Positions 5,488-8,688 of a stretch of 8,688 bases of DNA are shown here, piece by piece (within the stretch, counting starts at the first letter, position 1; each line of letters starts with the position of its first letter). The notes below the pieces were generated by a model. It was not told where the DNA came from, ran no database searches, and saw only the letters and a program-made list of their open reading frames with translations. Source of the stretch: Helicobacteraceae bacterium. Lineage in GTDB: Bacteria; Campylobacterota; Campylobacteria; Campylobacterales; Sulfurimonadaceae. The translations under genes and the position numbers were made by a program. The stretch lies in the NCBI GenBank assembly GCA_030596305.1, contig JAUVKK010000030.1, positions 1 to 8,688 on the forward strand, given 5' to 3'.

Positions 5488-7536
5488 TTAGAGACGTTCG
5501 ACAAAGGAGGCAAGAATATCTCTATGACTTCCGCCGAAGTTAATGCTGAGCTTAAACTCGCGACCGGCTTTAGAGACACCGAGTACACGTCCCGGTCCAA
5601 AGATCTTATGACGGACAAGGTCCCCTTTTTTAAAGGCGGTATTCTGCTCGACTTTAAGTGAACCGGCACAGAGACCTGCCTCAGTGAGGAAACGGCTTTT
5701 GCTAAGGTCAGTTCTGCGGCCTTTATAAAAACGGCTGTTGACATGAGAGAGGGTCAGGGTGTCTTTGGCACGGGTGAAGGCAACATAGCCTAAGCGACGC
5801 TCCTCTTCCGTGTCACTGCCATCACCGATCAGCGGTAAGAAACCCTCCTCCATACCGATAATAAAGAGGTGCTCAAATTCGAGTCCTTTAGAGGCGTGGA
5901 TACTCATGATGTAGATACTCTCGCCCTCAACTTCGTCCTGGTCACTTTGAAGGGTAAGCTCATTTAAAAACTCATCAAGTGTGGCCTCAGGAGATTGTTT
6001 GATGAAATCACGGAAGAGACCGTAAAACTCATCCATATTGGCAACACGTTCACTCTCATCAGCCAGGTTTTTGTAGATATCTTTGAGCTTGAAGGTCTCT
6101 TCCAAGACATCAATGAACTCATAGGTCGAGTGCTCTGCAACTTCAATTACTTTATCGATGTCTGCAGCAAATTTTTTAACTGTTTGGGTGTTTTTCTTTT
6201 TGACCAGGGCCTCAAGTTCAGCAACACTGCTCTCTTTGATAAAGTCATACATAGAGACGGCTTTGGCGATCGCTGCTAACTCTATCTTCTCAACGCTGGC
6301 TTTACCAAGACCGCGTTTTGGTTTGTTGATAATACGCTTCATTGAGAAGTTGTCATGAGGGTTGGTAATGAGACGGATGTAGGAGATAAGGTCTTTGACC
6401 TCGGCGCGATCGTAAAAGCGCAGACCACCGACAAGTTTGTAGGCAATGCCTGCACGGTTGAGGCCCTCTTCGAGTGAACGTGAGAGTGCATTGACACGGT
6501 AGAGTATGGCGATCTCTTCAGGCGAGATACCCTGGGTAATAAGTTCGTTGATCTTTGCAGCGATCTTGCGTGCCTCTTCATTTTCATCATGAGAGCTGAG
6601 TGTGACAACAGCCTCACCGCCGTCGCGCGTCGCGATCAGCTTTTTGCCAAGACGAGATCGGTTGTGCTGTATAAGTTCATTGGCAACTTTTAAGATAGAA
6701 GCACGTGAACGGTAATTCTCCTCAAGTTTGACAACAACAGTATCATCAAAGTCTTCGTGAAACTCCAAGATGTTACGAACGTTAGCGCCACGCCAACCAT
6801 AGATACTCTGGTCATCATCACCGACAACACAGAGGTTGTTGTGTGTACTGCAGAGCTTTTTCAAAAGTCTAAACTGGAGCTCATTGGTATCTTGGTACTC
6901 ATCGATCATAATGTACTGATACTGTTCGCTTGTACGTTTTGCCAGCTCTTCGTTCTCATCTAGAAGTCGAAAGGTAAGGGCCAAAAGGTCATCAAAGTCA
7001 ACGAGGTTGTTTTCATGGAGATAAGCTTCATACTCTTCATATATTTTAGCAATCTGTTTGTAGTTTTTGAGCTCTGCTTGAGCGTAAGCCTGCCCCGGTG
7101 AGATCAGTGAGTTTTTATAACGAGATATTTCGCTGGCGATAAGCGGCAGAGGCAACTCGGCATTGATCTTTTTCAAGATACGTTTTTTGTCATCGGTATC
7201 GATCACAACAAAGTTGTTTTGACGCTTTAGCAGATGGATGTTGAATTTTAAAAAAAGTAGACCGAATTTATGAAAGGTACAGAGCAGAGGCGGATATGAG
7301 GTTGGTTTAATCATAGAGAAGGCACGCTCTCGCATCTCTTTAGCTGCTTTGTTGGTAAAGGTGAGTGTGAGTGTGTTGTTTGGAGCGATGCCGACAACAT
7401 CTAAAAGATAAGCTAAACGAGAGGTGATCGTTTTGGTCTTACCGCTGCCCGCCCCTGCTAAAATAAGCAGAGGACCATCGATCTGTTTAACGGCTGAACT
7501 TTGTGATTCATTTAAGTTGGTAAATATTTTATCCAT
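5488..7536 (-). CDS. uvrD: UvrD/PcrA/Rep-type superfamily 1A DNA helicase
   Basis: This is an ATP-dependent 3'-5' DNA helicase of the UvrD/PcrA/Rep group, acting in DNA repair, replication restart or transcription-coupled repair. It is given here as 682 residues from ATG 7536. The SF1A motifs are complete: Walker A GAGSGKT 28-34, TFTNKAA 59-65, motif II DEYQDTN 212-218, motif III GDDDQSIYGWRG 239-250, ENYRS 273-277, motif V SIHASKGLEF 545-554 and motif VI RRLGYVAFTRAKD 580-592. The last 45 residues (KGDLVRHKIFGPGRV to ILASFVERL) resemble the Tudor-like C-terminal domain of PcrA/UvrD, which favours these over Rep. A longer frame opens at 7623, but its 29 extra residues do not look like this family and contain the best -10 box (7570-7575). 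The nearer start gives the normal MDKIFTNLNESQ opening. The exact subfamily is not settled by sequence alone. Confidence 0.93.
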   Translation of the reverse strand: MDKIFTNLNESQSSAVKQIDGPLLILAGAGSGKTKTITSRLAYLLDVVGIAPNNTLTLTFTNKAAKEMRERAFSMIKPTSYPPLLCTFHKFGLLFLKFNIHLLKRQNNFVVIDTDDKKRILKKINAELPLPLIASEISRYKNSLISPGQAYAQAELKNYKQIAKIYEEYEAYLHENNLVDFDDLLALTFRLLDENEELAKRTSEQYQYIMIDEYQDTNELQFRLLKKLCSTHNNLCVVGDDDQSIYGWRGANVRNILEFHEDFDDTVVVKLEENYRSRASILKVANELIQHNRSRLGKKLIATRDGGEAVVTLSSHDENEEARKIAAKINELITQGISPEEIAILYRVNALSRSLEEGLNRAGIAYKLVGGLRFYDRAEVKDLISYIRLITNPHDNFSMKRIINKPKRGLGKASVEKIELAAIAKAVSMYDFIKESSVAELEALVKKKNTQTVKKFAADIDKVIEVAEHSTYEFIDVLEETFKLKDIYKNLADESERVANMDEFYGLFRDFIKQSPEATLDEFLNELTLQSDQDEVEGESIYIMSIHASKGLEFEHLFIIGMEEGFLPLIGDGSDTEEERRLGYVAFTRAKDTLTLSHVNSRFYKGRRTDLSKSRFLTEAGLCAGSLKVEQNTAFKKGDLVRHKIFGPGRVLGVSKAGREFKLSINFGGSHRDILASFVERL

Positions 7537-7569
7537 TATAGTCTGCTGTCTTTTTATGTATATAGTTAG

Positions 7570-7575
7570 ATTATA
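7570..7575 (-). promoter_or_regulatory. -10 element of the uvrD-truB-ispE operon
   Basis: Read on the minus strand this is a perfect TATAAT, preceded by TTGC. It would start transcription around 7563, about 27 bases before the helicase ATG at 7536. No good -35 is seen at the expected distance, which is common in Campylobacterota. The box falls inside the longer reading frame from 7623, which is the main reason for preferring the shorter protein. Confidence 0.55.
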
Positions 7576-7687
7576 GCAAAATTGATTTAAATAATGCGCA
7601 GGCATGACATTTTGACTCATCATTGATCTTTTAAGTGATTCATGGTGAATTTATAAAAGTTATATTGTCAATTTATAATCACAAAAA

Positions 7688-7710
7688 GGATTAATAAGTA
7701 TAGATTATCC
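7688..7710. promoter_or_regulatory. Imperfect dyad, possible LysR operator
   Basis: GGAT at 7688-7691 is mirrored by ATCC at 7707-7710, with TAAT (7692-7695) and ATTA (7704-7707) inside, giving T-N11-A spacing typical of LysR-type sites. It lies upstream of the lysR promoter in the divergent region, where an autoregulatory site would be expected. In AT-rich DNA such dyads arise easily, so this is a weak call. Confidence 0.25.
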
Positions 7711-7717
7711 ATATGTC

Positions 7718-7746
7718 TTGTATTGTTTATAATTCTGCGTTATAAT
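7718..7746 (+). promoter_or_regulatory. Promoter of the LysR-family gene
   Basis: TTGTAT (7718-7723) and a perfect TATAAT (7741-7746) are separated by 17 bases, giving a start near 7753 and a leader of about 30 bases. A second perfect TATAAT at 7728-7733 lies 13 bases upstream and could be an alternative -10. A clear Shine-Dalgarno (AAAAGGA, 7771-7777) follows before the ATG at 7784. Confidence 0.6.
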
Positions 7747-7783
7747 GTTTCAAATTAAATTATCTTACGTAAAAGGACAGCTT

Positions 7784-8688
7784 ATGTTAAAAGATTTTGC
7801 AAAACTTCATACCTTTTTGACCGTTATCAAAGAGAAGAGTTTTTCTAAGGCATCTGCAAAACTGGGAATCTCCCAGCCGGCAGTAACACAACAGATCAAA
7901 TTCATCGAAGAGTATCTCGATACAAAGATCGTTGAGCGTAAGAAAAACGGTATTAAATTGACCAAAGAGGGTGAAGACCTTTACCGTATTGCTGTACGTC
8001 TTGAAAAAGCGATCAACTCAAGTGAAAAAGATCTCTTAAAGATCATTAACAAAGAGTTCACATTTATCTTAGGCTCTTCGTATGCCATCGGTAACTACAT
8101 TATGCCACGTTATCTTGGTGCGATCAAAGAGAAGATCAATAATGAAGTCTATATGAATGTAGGCCTCTCTGAAGAGTTGATTGATGCGATCGAAGATAAA
8201 AAGATCGATATAGCCCTGATCGAATCACCTGTAATAAGAGATGGGATTATCTACCGCGAGTGGATGGATGATGAATTAGTCATCTTCTCTAACCAACCAA
8301 TTCCAAAACAGCTTCGCCGTGATGATATGTATAACTTTGACTGGATCTGTCGTGATGAGAAGTCGCATACACGTAAAATTACATCTGAAGCATTTGATGA
8401 GATCGGAGTAGAGTGTTCAAGCTTTAATGTTATTGGTGTAGTACAGAGCCCAACAGCGATCAAAGAGTCGGTAATGCGTTCACCAAAAGATGCAGCTCGC
8501 CCGGTTGTTTCTGTGATCTCTCGTCATGTTATTCAAGATGAGTTAGCAAACGGAACACTTTTTGAAGCACGTATCAAAGGTCAAAAGATTGAGCGTAAGT
8601 TGTATATTGCTTATGGTAAAGATCGTAAACACGATGCGTTTGTAGACAACGTAGTAAACTATCTACTAACCCTAAAAGTAGCAAAACC
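7784..8688 (+). CDS. LysR-family transcriptional regulator, 3' end outside window
   Basis: The frame is open from ATG 7784 to the window end (301 codons plus two bases). That is about full length for a LysR-type regulator, so the stop should lie close beyond the edge. The N-terminal winged helix-turn-helix covers about residues 3-62, with SFSKASAKLGISQPAVTQQI at 19-38 and the wing around ERKKNGIKLTKEGE. A linker helix (about 63-90) and a periplasmic-binding-protein-like effector domain follow from about 92 (FTFILGSSYAIGNYIMP) to the end, including IDIALIES at 141-148. It resembles the CysB-like branch found in Campylobacterota, but the effector and targets cannot be read from the sequence. 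AAAAGGA at 7771-7777 sets the start. It is divergent from uvrD with a 247-base gap; its regulated gene may be downstream, outside the window. Confidence 0.9.
   Translation, partial: MLKDFAKLHTFLTVIKEKSFSKASAKLGISQPAVTQQIKFIEEYLDTKIVERKKNGIKLTKEGEDLYRIAVRLEKAINSSEKDLLKIINKEFTFILGSSYAIGNYIMPRYLGAIKEKINNEVYMNVGLSEELIDAIEDKKIDIALIESPVIRDGIIYREWMDDELVIFSNQPIPKQLRRDDMYNFDWICRDEKSHTRKITSEAFDEIGVECSSFNVIGVVQSPTAIKESVMRSPKDAARPVVSVISRHVIQDELANGTLFEARIKGQKIERKLYIAYGKDRKHDAFVDNVVNYLLTLKVAK

Noticed and set aside
5463..5744. 93-residue minus-strand frame overlapping the end of the helicase gene and the gap before truB
   Set aside because: It lies within a well-supported helicase CDS in another frame, and its residues show no family or coherent hydrophobic pattern.
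5995..6358. Plus-strand frames of 94 and 66 residues opposite the helicase gene
   Set aside because: They are antisense shadows of helicase codons with no ribosome binding site or recognisable motif.
7638..7650. Short inverted repeat ATTCA-TGG-TGAAT in the divergent region
   Set aside because: A 5-base dyad is expected by chance in DNA this AT-rich, and it lies at no informative distance from a promoter.
7667..7672. Consensus TTGACA on the minus strand upstream of the helicase
   Set aside because: No -10 sequence lies at a usable distance; the nearest TATAAA is only 11 bases away. I kept the TATAAT at 7570-7575 as the helicase promoter instead.
8251..8463. 70-residue minus-strand frame inside the LysR gene
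   Set aside because: It is antisense to an intact regulator CDS and has no supporting signal.

Overview
The window looks like chromosomal DNA from a Campylobacterota (Epsilonproteobacteria) bacterium, most like a free-living Sulfurovum/Sulfurimonas-type organism. The evidence is the style of the proteins and the order uvrD-like helicase, truB, ispE, which I recall from Campylobacter jejuni with csrA inserted between truB and ispE. This placement is from memory and motif reading, not from a search. No rRNA, tRNA, CRISPR array, insertion sequence or phage gene is visible. Protein-coding genes fill almost the whole window.

Layout. (1) Positions 1-2528, plus strand: the end of the complex I (nuo) operon, with nuoM (5' end outside the window) and a complete nuoN joined by a 1-base TAATG overlap. 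A UUCG-loop hairpin follows and probably ends the operon. (2) Positions 2634-3827, plus strand: a compact three-gene unit with 9-base gaps. It encodes an exported DUF1439/YceB-like protein and two tandem small multidrug resistance (SMR) proteins of the SugE/Gdx type, probably a paired transporter. (3) Positions 3845-7536, minus strand: a likely operon transcribed uvrD/pcrA-type helicase, then truB (28-base gap), then ispE (14-base overlap). It converges on the SMR genes, with an inverted repeat at the junction. (4) Positions 7537-7783: an AT-rich divergent promoter region. (5) Position 7784 to the window end, plus strand: a LysR-family regulator whose stop codon lies just outside.

Function. 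The window combines energy metabolism (the proton-pumping membrane arm of NADH dehydrogenase), envelope and small-cation export, tRNA modification, isoprenoid precursor synthesis and DNA repair. These are mostly housekeeping units, and I see no clear undescribed system. The parts most worth a second look are the exported-protein/SMR-pair operon, the missing csrA between truB and ispE, and the divergent uvrD/lysR control region.
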